A DNA stretch of 64,000 nucleotides from Combretum micranthum (taxonomy: Eukaryota > Streptophyta > Magnoliopsida > Myrtales > Combretaceae), in NCBI GenBank assembly GCA_024138025.1, contig JAMXBD010000014.1, positions 1 through 64,000 of the forward strand, given 5' to 3'. The notes beneath the pieces were generated by a model. The model saw only the letters and a program-made list of their open reading frames with translations. It made no database searches and was not told the DNA's origin. The translations under genes were made by a program, and so were the position numbers. Position 1 is the stretch's first letter, and every line of letters starts with the position of its first letter. This document shows positions 25,648 through 36,166 of the stretch, piece after piece.

Positions 25648-26089
25648 TGATTCGGTGGAAGAAGAGATGGCAATTTTTTTTTTTAATTGGAAAAGAAATA
25701 AATTTTAATTTATTTATCCTTTTAATTATTTTGATGTTTGTAGATTTTTAGAAAGTTTCCTTTATTTGTATTCTATGACATTTATTTCATTATTCAAATA
25801 TTTTTATGTTTGTAGATCTTTTTTAGGAAGTTTGCTTTTGGCAAATTTTAGATTTTTCTATATATTGTACGCCTATGGAAAATTAAAGAGAATCAATTAT
25901 CATATCAAAAATAGAGATTTGAGCTATTTTGCTCTATTTTTTCAAATCTCGAATTTAATTGTTATTTTCTAATTTGAATATCAATTATATAGGTATTTGC
26001 AAAATTAATAGGTTATTGAAGATTACCTCCCGGGTATTCTAAGAAATAACAGAGTTGTAATATTTTCCTTTAAATCTTTCGCTGCGTCA
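25648..26089 (+). repeat. Right outer LTR of the three-LTR element
   Basis: Preceded by PPT-like cgagggagaa (25638-25647). It begins tgattcggtggaagaagag and ends cgctgcgtca. Confidence 0.75.
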
Positions 26090-26094
26090 CAGCA

Positions 26095-26415
26095 CCTGAA
26101 TTTTTTGTTCAAACACAATATTCCACCATCTTGCAAAATCAACATCCAACTTAATTTATGTCCACTTGTAATGTCTCTCTTTTCCATACCTGTATCTAGC
26201 ATAATACCATAACTTTCTTCAAAGATAAAATCACTATTCATCAGCAAAACACCAATCATATCCTCTTCGAATTTATCATGACAGTTCTCATTGCCATCAA
26301 GGCTGCTCAAATCATTAAAGAAATTATCCAAAACGTCTACATTATTATTCACACTACTATACTCATAATTGTTGGCATAATTCCTCCACAAAATGATTCT
26401 AAGGACCAAATTCAT
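26095..26415 (-). other. Unrecognised acidic open frame
   Basis: A minus-strand frame of 130 codons (26023-26415) starts outside the three-LTR element and runs past the LTR edge at 26089. Its own part is rich in Asn, Asp and Glu (NNNVDVLDNFFNDLSSLDG). I recognise no domain. It could be an exon relic of a host gene cut by the insertion, or chance. No splice sites were established. Confidence 0.2.
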
Positions 26416-26656
26416 GACTCTTTTTAATCCAATGGGACCATCCTAACACATATCCATCAAATTGATATGAAGGAATTTATAACAACTGATCAATAAAACT
26501 TAATAAGAATCCAAAATTTAGTTAACTTAATAAAAGCTGTTTGTAAGATTTAGTTGGTAAAATTTATGTACCTTCTGAAAAAATAAGTTTCCATTATGGA
26601 TAGAATCTTGCATTTCAAAATACTCAACTTTGGTCGAAGCACATGAACGAGCACAT

Positions 26657-26890
26657 TGTTAACCTATGTAGAGTTCTTTATCCATGTATAACATTAGCTG
26701 ATGTGTAATAGCTAACATGTGCATATTAGTAGCAATAGTAGGTATAAATACTGTGTTGAAAATAGAAAGTTAGTTACAGAAGATCATTTCCGAAAGTTCA
26801 TTTACAGAAGTTCTTTTTCTTTCCTTCGTTTCTCTAGACTTCGTTCAATGAACTTCGTGAATTCTTGTTTTGATCAACACTTTTTCGACA
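26657..26890 (+). repeat. Short copia LTR (5')
   Basis: The 5' boundary is set tentatively at tgttaacctatg. TATA-like ggtataaatactg lies near 26740. The 3' end is ttcgaca at 26890, directly beside the PBS. No second LTR was found in the window, so the element is truncated at its 3' side. Confidence 0.6.
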
Positions 26891-26902
26891 TGGTATCAGA
26901 GC
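26891..26902 (+). other. Perfect initiator-tRNA-Met primer-binding site
   Basis: tggtatcagagc directly follows the LTR end, with no mismatch. Confidence 0.9.
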
Positions 26903-26975
26903 AACATCAATTCTAGCACGATCTTCATATTTCATTGTTTCCTTCCATTAGATTGAATACTTTTTTATTTAAGAA

Positions 26976-28460
26976 GATGACAGGTCAAGTTAGGGATTTG
27001 AATTCACAATTAGGGATTTAGATTCACTTTTTCTATCTGGATCCAATACACCTGGGATGATTGTTGGAAATATCATTTCCAATGGATTGAATTTTTTGTT
27101 TTGGAGTCGAGCCATGTGAATGGCCAAAATGAAGTTGGGGTTCATAGATGGATAAATTCCTCAACCATAAGTAGATGCTAATAATTTTATTCAATGGGCT
27201 AATTGTGACTACATAATTTGTTGTTGGATTCTTAATTCCATGACAAATGAGCTTTATCAAAGTTTTCTATATGCAAAGTTTGCTCAAAAACTTTGAAAGG
27301 CCATGTGTGGACAATATGGTCAAGCAAACAGTCCAATGACTTTCAGATTCAGCATGAGATTACAAATTTATGATAAGGATTTATGCCGGTTACTGCTCAT
27401 CGTAATAAAATGAAATCTTTGTGGAATGAATTGTAGACAAGGTTGTCAAACCCGCGATTCTAAGTAGAATCGCTAAGGGGTCAATAGAATTGGAACGTAA
27501 AATCAAAACATAGAAATGTAAGTTTCTACAACTTTTGCAAAATAGCTTTGAAAAATTATAAAAGTGCTTACACAAAATGTAGAATACTTAGAGCACATAA
27601 TGGATGTGGAAAAAAAAAAAAAGAAATTAAGTTCTTTTTTTATAATAATTCTTATTTCATGATATAACTTAAATAAAAAAGAACAAATTGAGTTAAAATT
27701 AATTTATTTTCTATTATTTTGTTTGAAATAAGTGATAAATTGAAGGATAATCTAAATTTTCAACTTATTAAATATTTAATTATATAAATAAAATAAATAA
27801 GTTTCTTATGAATTTTACAGCTATAACTTGACTTAAATGAATTCTATAAATGTATAATAGGTGTTTTGGAGGAAGGGAGGAAAAAAGATAGACAGAGTAT
27901 GTGGAAACCAAATAAAAACAACAATAAAGAGATGCACCATCTTAAATCCTTAATAGTTGATGAGATTATAAACACAAAGTAGTATTATTTATATTTTAGC
28001 TTATTTGACCCCAATTAGAATCAGTAAATTCGGTTAGAATCGTAAGATTCTACAAAGTTTACATGTAGACTCAGTTGAAATCGTAAGATTCTACCAAAAA
28101 ACAATTCTATCCACGAGTCAACTTGAAAGAGTCTCCTAGAATCGTAAACTTATAGAATCGTATGGATAAAATCATGATTTTAACAACTATGATTGTAGGC
28201 CTTAAATCCTTTTAAATCCTTGTCCTTTTTGTGATTGTGGTGGGCTAGCTTTATTGTACTTGTGCCTTTAAAAAATGGTGGAAATATTTTGGATCACAAA
28301 ACAAGCTTATACAATTTTTATTGGGACTATCAGAAGCCTATGAAACTATTATAAATCAAAATTTAGCTGTTGCTCCGATGCCTAATGTGAGTAGGGCATT
28401 TTATCTTGTAACACAAGTGGATAGACAGACAAATAACATCTCCACTTGGAAATCAAATGT
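26976..28460 (+). pseudogene. Copia gag remnant, split by an insertion
   Basis: After the PBS, the plus strand gives a copia gag start near 26976 (atgacagg). It is followed by a PYFLSGSNTPGMIVGNIISN-like stretch, then LFWSRAM, KLGFIDG and LYAKFAQKLW-type pieces down to about 27436. The second part resumes at about 28191 and includes QFLLGLSEAYETI and VAPMPNVSRAFYLVTQVDR, normal for the C-terminal half of such gags. Several stops and shifts break both halves. The 754-bp insertion between them is described separately. Protease and later domains are not seen. Confidence 0.75.
27437..28190. mobile_element. hAT-like non-autonomous insertion in copia gag
   Basis: Flanked by aattgtag (27429-27436) and gattgtag (28191-28198), 7 of 8 bases identical, as in hAT-type 8-bp target duplications. 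The ends are imperfect inverted repeats: acaaggttgtcaaa... at left, and the complement of ...ttttaacaactat at right. Several 'agaatcg' / 'cgattcta' words lie near both ends. No transposase coding is seen. Removing it rejoins a recognisable gag order, so the boundaries are well supported. Confidence 0.65.
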
Positions 28461-29229
28461 TTGGTTGCTATAATAGATTACCGAAAATTTATAATTGTTG
28501 TATGAAAAATTATAAAAGAGCCTCTATTTGAGGTGAGACAATGCTATGGTGAATTGGATTGGGAAAACTTTGAAAAAATAAAATATATATTATTAATGAA
28601 TAAATTTCCATTTATAACTCCAAGAATTTATTTATGCTATTTGGAAGTAGCCTAAACAATTATCTAATTATAATCTCGCTTAGCTAGAAAAAAAAGTACT
28701 CCTTGCCAAACAAACCAATATGGCTAACCATCAACCACTATGTTTTCTTTCAATAATTTTCTTATTTAGGTCATACCATCAAGCTAAACGATTTAATATC
28801 AATCAAGTTTGACCCAAATGTAACTTTTGAATATGGGTTCATGGGGTGCTCAAACTCAATGATCCTATACCAGACATCGTTATCATGACATATTATAACT
28901 TTAATAAGTGAAATAGATTTTTGACCTTAAAAAAACATTACCTTTTAACTTATCGAAAGGAATTTTTACCAACCTGATTTCAATCTTTCTTATTTCATCA
29001 TAACAATGTTGTGCTTATAATTACAACTCAGTAACTTTTGGAAGTGTTAATATCTTTCTCCACAATTAAGCATCCAAAGCAAGGACAACAATACGATAGT
29101 TTGGCTTATGTTAGTATTTCATAGTGGTGAAGAGATTTTGCGCAAAATATCGGGGTTATTTTGCATATTTAGATAAAAATATAAAGAGCTGAAATTCACT
29201 GGTCTATGACACCGTATAGAGCATCCAAT
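28461..29229. other. No gene seen
   Basis: AT-rich. It holds a short stretch shared with 22190-22235 (near 28625-28670). No coding motif. Confidence 0.45.
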
Positions 29230-29575
29230 AAGGGTTAATGAAAAAAATAGTATCTAAACTTTTGTAAAATGTTTAATCAAGTATCTAAATTTTCATTTTA
29301 GATAATTTCATGCTTGAATAAAGTTTTTATTGATTTTTTTATACCTAAAGTTTGATTTTAACAATTTAGGTACATAAACAAAGTTTCTGCTGATTTATTT
29401 TATACTTGAAACAAATTCAATTAGGTATGAAAAAAGTCAACGAAAACTTTGTTCAGGTATCAAGATTATCAAAATCAAACTTTAAGTAGGAAAAATATCT
29501 ACGAAAACTTGCTTCAGGTACCTAATTAAACTTTTTGTGGAATTTTAGATACCATTTTTAACATTATCCCACCCA
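29230..29575. mobile_element. MITE-like inverted repeat, family B copy 2
   Basis: Left end 'gggttaatgaaaaaaatagt' with 'tctaaacttttgtaaaatg'; right end 'ttaaactttttgtgga' and 'cattatccca'. The arms are complementary, and both ends match copy 1 at 21575-21935. Confidence 0.55.
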
Positions 29576-29590
29576 ATAATAAGAAGAAGA

Positions 29591-29835
29591 ATTGATGTCA
29601 CAATTGGTATCTGAACTTTGACAAAATATTCAATTAGGTATATAAACTTTGAAATAATCAATTTAGTATTTGAATTTTGAAATTGATCAACTTAGTATCT
29701 AAAAGAACTTTTGATGTATGCCAACTATACCCCTATCAAATTTCAAAGTTTTTTAGATTTAAATTAATTGATTTTAAAATTCAGATAACTAATTACATAT
29801 TTTATTAAAGTTGAGTTGAGATGTTGTCGCTAATA
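29591..29835. mobile_element. MITE-like inverted repeat, family A copy 3
   Basis: Contains 'tttgaaattgatcaactta', 'caatttagtatttgaat' and, on the right, 'aactaattacatatttta'. These are the same words as 21158-21450. It lies only about 15 bp from family B copy 2. Confidence 0.5.
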
Positions 29836-30605
29836 AGAAAACGATAGCAAGGTGCTTCAGATTTTTGTTAAAAGAAGGAACTATGTATGTACTTGCCTTT
29901 CAAAATGGATTGAAGTCGAACTCGTATGCCAAATAACTTGAAAGGTGTTCTTCATTATTAATTCGTGGCGGTACTCGTGTTATTTCACATATTATAAATG
30001 GATATACGTGTTATTCCACATATTTAACACAAGAAAATTTGGGCAAAAAAAAAAAAATAAACACAAGAAAATTGGTCCATCTATCACAATTCACAACTAC
30101 TTGCTTTTATGTAAGTAAATAATCAGTCTAAAATTAAAAATAATTACTTGTTGTAACATATAAACTATCCTGGTACTCACGTTCCATAAATATTATGGCA
30201 TCGGAAATTGGAGATCAACCGTATGATTTCGTAGTCCTACATATTCAATAATATTTTCGGTGGAATCCACATAGAATATTGAACTGTGATATTGTTACAT
30301 TAAAATTTGTCTACAATGAACCTTTGATATTAATCCTATTTTGCTATACGAAACAAAAATATATCTTTAAAAGAATATTCTATTTCTACCTATTTGATTC
30401 ATGGTCATTTTGGTATTTTTTATTTTTTTGTATTTTAAAACAAATTATTTGTTAAGAAATAGATTAAATGGAAAACAAACATTTTTATTTATAAACAAAT
30501 CAAAAGGACTAGATACAGATCTCACAAAAAAAAAGACATTAATCAAATATAGATAGAATATAAATACAAATGAAAATTAGATAATCAAATAGTTTTATTG
30601 ATAAG
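29836..30605. other. No gene seen
   Basis: AT-rich with an A-run near 30045. No motif recognised. Confidence 0.45.
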
Positions 30606-30995
30606 ATATTATGATTTCACATCGGTTTCATAAGAAATTATGAAATTATACTTAAGCCTAAAAAGTTTTCTCACCTAATAAGCTAGTCTTTTTAATTGAG
30701 CTCTCTCATCGAGCTTGGTACCTAATATTTTGTATTCTTATTGAGAATATCGGTACCAATGGAAGGAGCAATCTAGGAGGAAGCGATTTTGGAAAGGGCT
30801 ACCTAGCGGAGAAGGATAAAGTAAAATGAGTCCAGATTGGGCTATCAAAAGCTTCGAATTTCAAGAAGTGGGTAATATTATGATCCCACATTAGTTTCAC
30901 AAGAAATTATAGAAGGATATTTAAACTTGAAAGGTTTTTCTACCTAATAAGCTAGTATTTTATATTAGGCTTTCTCTTCGGACTTAATACCTACT
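30606..30995. repeat. Direct-repeat pair, possible small terminal-repeat element
   Basis: Two copies of a block of about 120 bp (30606-30740 and 30876-30995) share 'attatgat' plus 'cacat', 'ttcataagaaattat' versus 'ttcacaagaaattat', and 'cacctaataagctagt' versus 'tacctaataagctagt', each closing in a 'ctctc..cgg/cga' and 'aatacctact'-type tail. About 135 bp separate them. The 'tgatcccacat' phrase is common at plant LTR starts, so a TRIM-like element is possible. No clear PBS was seen. Confidence 0.45.
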
Positions 30996-33084
30996 ATAAG
31001 ACTGTTGTGTCGATATAATGGATTAAATCGTCCAATCAACTGGACTAAAATATAACCCTCAAATAACACTATTCAAAAATCTGTGTCTAGTTCAAGAACT
31101 TGTAATGCGTGAATTCACTATTGGATAAGCAAAGGCTAGAAATTGGAAGTCGTCGATTCACGCATAATTTTATTTATATCCGAGATATGGACGAGTAGTA
31201 GAAGTTACCTCGAGAAGATATTCTAGAAGTCGATGGAAAAATAATATACAAAGTAACATAGAAAACACATATATATATATATATTATAATTCATATTCAT
31301 GCATAACAAAGAATAAAAATATTGTACGCATGTGGATCTGAATTAGAAAAAGAAAGGAAAAAACTTTGGCGATCGGCATGCATGACATGATGAGTTGTGT
31401 AGAAGAATAAGCGGCAAAAGAGTCCAAAAGAGGCCAAAAATGGTCCAACTGGCCCATGCTGCTATATTAGAATATATGTTGTTCTAGGAAACGCCATGAA
31501 TTAGAATGTGAAAGTCTAGGAGCACTCCACCACATGTCACTGGTCCCTAGATGTTACGTCGTTATTTTCTACAATTTTTGGAGAGAGACTAGAGAGAGAT
31601 CGGAAGAGAATGGAGGGGTGAAACTAGCTAAAACAACCATACTAGTAATTTGAAATTGGTTTGATATCTACTTCATTATATGGTTAAGAAAAATTACATA
31701 GTGTAATGGCGATCTTGGTAAGATCGGTCCCATTACATTATTAAATGAATAAGAACTATTTCAGTTATAATCAAAACTATTAATATTTTTCAAAATATTT
31801 TTTTATCAATTTAGTAATGATACTACTAATAGTATGGTGTTATGACAGGACTGTAAAAATTTCCATCTAATTAAATCTAGAGTTTCGAGATTTTAAAATA
31901 GTTTATGGAAACATATACGAATTTGTACCTATTTAATTAATTGAGTTTGATTATTTCCTATATCCATCTTTAATGAATTTGGATTTTAATATAGATTTAA
32001 TTAAATTTGAATGTACCAAGTGGCATTTCAAGTTAGGCTACATTTCTCATCTTCCGTTTTTCATTTACGAGTAAAAATATCAAGAGAGGCTCATATTATT
32101 GATGATTTTACTAAGTTGGAAATAAGAGGGAAAAAGAAAGTTAAAAAAAAAAAAAAAAAAGAAAGCTCTGATAAATATGAAATGATTGTATGACCTTATT
32201 ATAAAATACAAGTGTAGTTTTCATTTTACCTCTGCATACAAGTAAAATTCGATACTAGTTAATTAAGGAAGAGTATAATTAAAGAGCCCACCGCTATTTT
32301 CTATAATAATCGAGGCTCGTGCATATATCCTATCCTTTCAACTAGTCAAAGAAGGCATATTATATAGAGTTATATAAAATATATGTTATATATAGGATAC
32401 GAGTGATGCGATATGAACGGAGATATGAAATTTGGGTTTAAAAATTTAAACAGGAAAAAATTAAAAAACCGACCAATGTCTTCATATAATGTCCCATGGG
32501 CATACCAACGAGAATATGAGGAGGACTGTTGGTCATATTTCAGACATTTTTCTCGAGAAACTATGATAGCCCTCGTGTACTTGTCTTAATAGTCCATGAT
32601 TTTGCTAAACTTTATGCTGATTTTCGCTTAATTCCCGTTACGTTTGTGTTTAAAATCATCAATAATGTGGGTCTCTCTTCTCCCCCCATGCATCAATTGT
32701 TTTCATGTTATGTTGCTTTAATTAGACGAAGGTATTAGACATAGCAAAATTAATCCTAAAATTTATTTAATGTGTTTCAGAGAATAATTCAATAATAATT
32801 CTCATTTTAGATCCACTAAATTAAATTTTTTAAAGCCAATCCGAGAAATAGATCATATACCTCAATTTTTTTTCACTAATTCAAAGGGTTATGCTTAAAT
32901 TAATACTGGGTCTAATCATATGTGCATTATTACTACAAATGGATTGAGAGAAATGGGGAAAAAATAATAATATAAAAGCCTTTTTCCAACAATACTACAA
33001 TATTTTTATTTACCAATCTTATTTATCTTTTCAGACGTTATTTTCGTACATATTTATTTACAAGGAATAGAATAAAAACTATTA
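30996..33084. other. No gene seen
   Basis: AT-rich, with an AT microsatellite near 31268-31284 and an A-run near 32143-32160. Frames at 32011-32193 and 32529-32738 have no recognisable domain. Confidence 0.45.
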
Positions 33085-33300
33085 GCGACGTCCGTCATCT
33101 TAGGCCCATAAACCGTCATTCCACGGAGGCCTTTAGGCCGAATATCACACGCTTCAGGCCCTAAATGAAGAACAAGGACCGCATTTAAATAGGCTCGTGA
33201 TCCCATTGTTTCCCACCACATTTGAATAGGCCCAACGGTGAAAGATAAGGATGCCCAGCTGACTAAATAGTAAATAACGAAGCCTGCAAGTCATGCTAAG
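33085..33300 (-). other. GC-richer island with an unrecognised open frame
   Basis: This patch is clearly less AT-rich than its surroundings. One minus frame stays open for roughly 75 codons (about 33065-33290), encoding a hydrophobic start (FVIYYLVSWASLSF) followed by PIQMWWETMGSRAYLNAVLV. It has no ATG at its upstream end and meets a stop there. I do not recognise the product. It may be an organelle-derived insert, an exon relic or an LTR fragment. Confidence 0.3.
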
Positions 33301-33854
33301 TCAAGCAGTTCATTTGAAGATGGGTATCGGTCTACTAAACATCCTTCTAAATACATCCTCGTATATTTGAGATATTTTCCACAAGCTCTGCGATAGAGTA
33401 CAAGTTGGAAGCTGTAAATGAATCAAATAAGGGCATGAACTTAAATGAACGAAGCTTGATATTTGCTTGAGTTTGAATTGATAATGGGCGAATTAAAATG
33501 GAGCAATCCTGCTCGGATAGCTAATCACAAGGAATTTGGACCATTTGGCTCAATAAACATGTAAACCTAATGAGAATCAAATCAGGTGTAAGCATATTTG
33601 AGCTGAATTGAGTTTGAGTTGAGTTTGAGATTTGATATTTATTTAATTCAAGAATATATGAGTTTTGAGAAATAGTGGGCCTAAGCTTTGTTGAGCCACA
33701 TTGAAGCTTTTAAGTAGCTCTTAGTAATTTTTAGCAAAAAGAAAAATAAAAAGTAGCTCTTTATGATAAAAAGACACAAAAAAACCTCCATGAAAATCGA
33801 AGAAGAGGTTTAAACATGGATCCAAAGTTGGAACAGTCACTTCTTATTAAATTT

Positions 33855-34720
33855 GCTTAAATTTGAGAAAGGGAATAAATGTATTGGAGACGACAATCTC
33901 GAGTTAGTTGGTTGAAAGAAGGTGGTAGGAATACAAAATTCTTCCATCAATCCACCTTGATTTGAAGACGAAGGAACAAAATCCTAAAACTTAAAGGAAA
34001 AGACATCATGCAACTTGAAAAAGAAGAGGCCATCATGGGGACCTTCCAAAGAATCTACAAGCGCCTCTTTGATTCAGATGAAGAGAGGAGCTATGGTAAC
34101 ATTCTCAATGCAATAGCATCACTTGTTAAGAGGGAAATGAATGACTCTTTAGGGATATCGGTCTCCCCTAAGGAAATAAAGAATTCTACCATCCAACTTG
34201 AAGCACTAAAAGTCTTAGGCCTGGATGACTTCTCGGGGTTTTTTCAACTAGTGATAATGGCATATTGTGGAAAATAATGTAGTTACCATAGTGCTGTCAT
34301 TCTTCAACATAGGTATAAATGAAACTAAAATAGTGCTTATTCCAAAAATCCTTGCCCCAAAGAGGTTAGGCATTTCCATCCACTTAGTCTATGTAACTTC
34401 ATTTATAAAATTATATCTAGAGCTCTAATTAATTACTTAAAGCCTTTCCTCAATGATCTTGTCTTCATGCCTCAAAGTGCTATTGATGTAGTAAGACTAG
34501 TAGTGCTAGAGGTTATGTTATTTGCTAAGAGAATTTATTGGCTAAACATCATCCTCAAGACGGACTTCACAATGGTCTACCATGCTTTAACAGGCTAGCC
34601 AAACATCCCATGGAATATCTAGAGCATAATCAACGACATCCAATAACTACTAATATATTTCACTAATGCAAAGTTTAGGCTGGTTAGGTGCCAAGTGAAT
34701 GCAATAGCTAATTAGATTGC
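33855..34720 (+). pseudogene. LINE (L1-type) reverse-transcriptase fragment
   Basis: Plus-strand translation gives WRRQSRVSWLKEGGRNTKFF, the linker before RT in plant LINE ORF2. Next comes the 89-codon frame 34008-34277, with IYKRLFDSDEE and a degraded LKVLGLDDFSG, where LKAPGPDGF is usual. After a frameshift, NETKIVLIPK and a degraded FHPLSLCNFIYKIISR-like block follow near 34310-34430. The catalytic YADD part and the 3' end are absent, and no poly-A tail or target duplication is seen. Such ORF2 proteins copy their own RNA at a nicked target. This copy is dead. Confidence 0.8.
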
Positions 34721-36100
34721 TACATGATGTAGAATAAACATGTGTCCTATAAATCAAATTCATATACCCTCATCATTTTCGTTATCTATTCTAAACTCAG
34801 ATTTAGGTGTTTCCTCAAGTTGCATTTGTGTTCAAGACCAAATTGTTGTATTGAACAATTCCTAATACTTGAATGAGCTATCCTTTTTTGCTGGCTAAAA
34901 TTTAGGAAAAAAAAAAAAAGGGCGAAAAGGTAGCTCTCTATGATGACGTCAAACTAAATATTTAAGAGAATACGTCAAATTTGGTATAAGAAAATTGCAC
35001 AAAAATTCAATTTAATACCGAAATTTTAAAATGGTAATTTAAAACGTAATCAAATTTTTCACGATTATTTTTACTACCTTATTAACACTATTTACTTTGT
35101 TTCTTTGCATTGAAGGGCAACCAATTAATACTAAATGATATTAAGAAAAGTAGTGAAAATTCATGATAAAATATCTCTTTTATGTCAATAAAAATAAATA
35201 AATGGTGTCCAAAGGGTAATAAAAATAACAAAAAAAGGTTATATTAATTATCAAATTGATTACTTCAAATTTCAAGCATCAGATTAAATTTTTATATGAA
35301 GTACAAATACCAATTTTGAAATTTACCTAAAACTTGAAATAGCTTAAGTTTTAAATTTTTATTTTAAGTTGAGTATGAACTTACTATTTAGCTTTATTAT
35401 ATTCGAGGTCACTATTTAGCTTAACTGAAACCAACTCCACCTTTTCAGTAGCCTCTAAAACAACCTTAAATCATGTGTCTTATTATATTTTTGTATGTAA
35501 AGTTAAGGTATTTTGTCAATTTTTTTAATATATTTATAACTAATACATTCGAATTTAATAGTTCAACAACATATTTTTCAATTATATATGTCTTATGAGG
35601 CCCCACATCATGAACTTAATAATATAAATTTAAATAATTTATCATGATATACAATGACAAGATTGAAATCTATTATGAAGTTTAGATTTTTTTTTTTTTA
35701 AACTAATAGCTACACTATAATCCAATACAATACTTTTACTAATGCATGTATATTTGGTAAAACAATAATATAAAAGCATAAATCAAACTCAAATAATATA
35801 GATTAAAACATAATCATTTTTTAATGGATAGTATATATGTAGTTGTTGTTGCTGCTATTGCTGTTGCTGCTGTTGTTGTTAAGGGTAAACATATATTTGT
35901 TATCTTAAATTTATCCATTTTTGCAATAAACTATAAGAAATTTAAAATATCAATAACTTTATGTCTTTTTTAATTAATAAATATTTTTGCAGTTAACCAC
36001 TATCGTAAATGTTCTCAAAAAACTTTAAAAAAAAATTGCAAGTATCAAATCAACACTTTGAATTCCAAGTAATTGGTTATCAAAAGGGTGAAATTCAAGT
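34721..36100. other. No gene seen; possible decayed inverted repeat
   Basis: AT-rich. About 34990-35340 has weakly complementary ends ('accgaaattttaaaatggta' versus 'taccaattttgaaatttacc') and may be an old MITE. Confidence 0.35.
35838..35881. repeat. TTG/TGC trinucleotide microsatellite
   Basis: Imperfect run of ttg, ctg and tgc triplets with one 'ctattg' interruption. Confidence 0.85.
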
Positions 36101-36143
36101 ATTAAATTTATTACCCAAACTTTCAGTAGATGGTTATAAGGTG

Positions 36144-36166
36144 CTATGCCCTTAAAAGGGGCATAG
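36144..36166. other. Perfect 8-bp stem hairpin
   Basis: ctatgccc (36144-36151) and gggcatag (36159-36166) are exact complements around a 7-base loop. It lies near the presumed end of the LTR-like region. Confidence 0.7.

Larger units (their letters stand above)
23821..26089 (+). mobile_element. Deleted Ty3/gypsy-type element with three LTRs
   Basis: The order on the plus strand is LTR (23821-24258), PBS, a 3'-coding end plus PPT, a second divergent LTR (24362-24925), a second PBS, a gag/protease fragment, another PPT, and a third LTR (25648-26089). The outer LTRs are close relatives of each other. Five bases before the first LTR (tagca, 23816-23820) and after the last (cagca, 26090-26094) differ at one position, which fits a target duplication. 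Most of pol is missing. An initiator-Met PBS and the gag/protease blocks suggest a chromovirus-like gypsy element. Confidence 0.65.
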
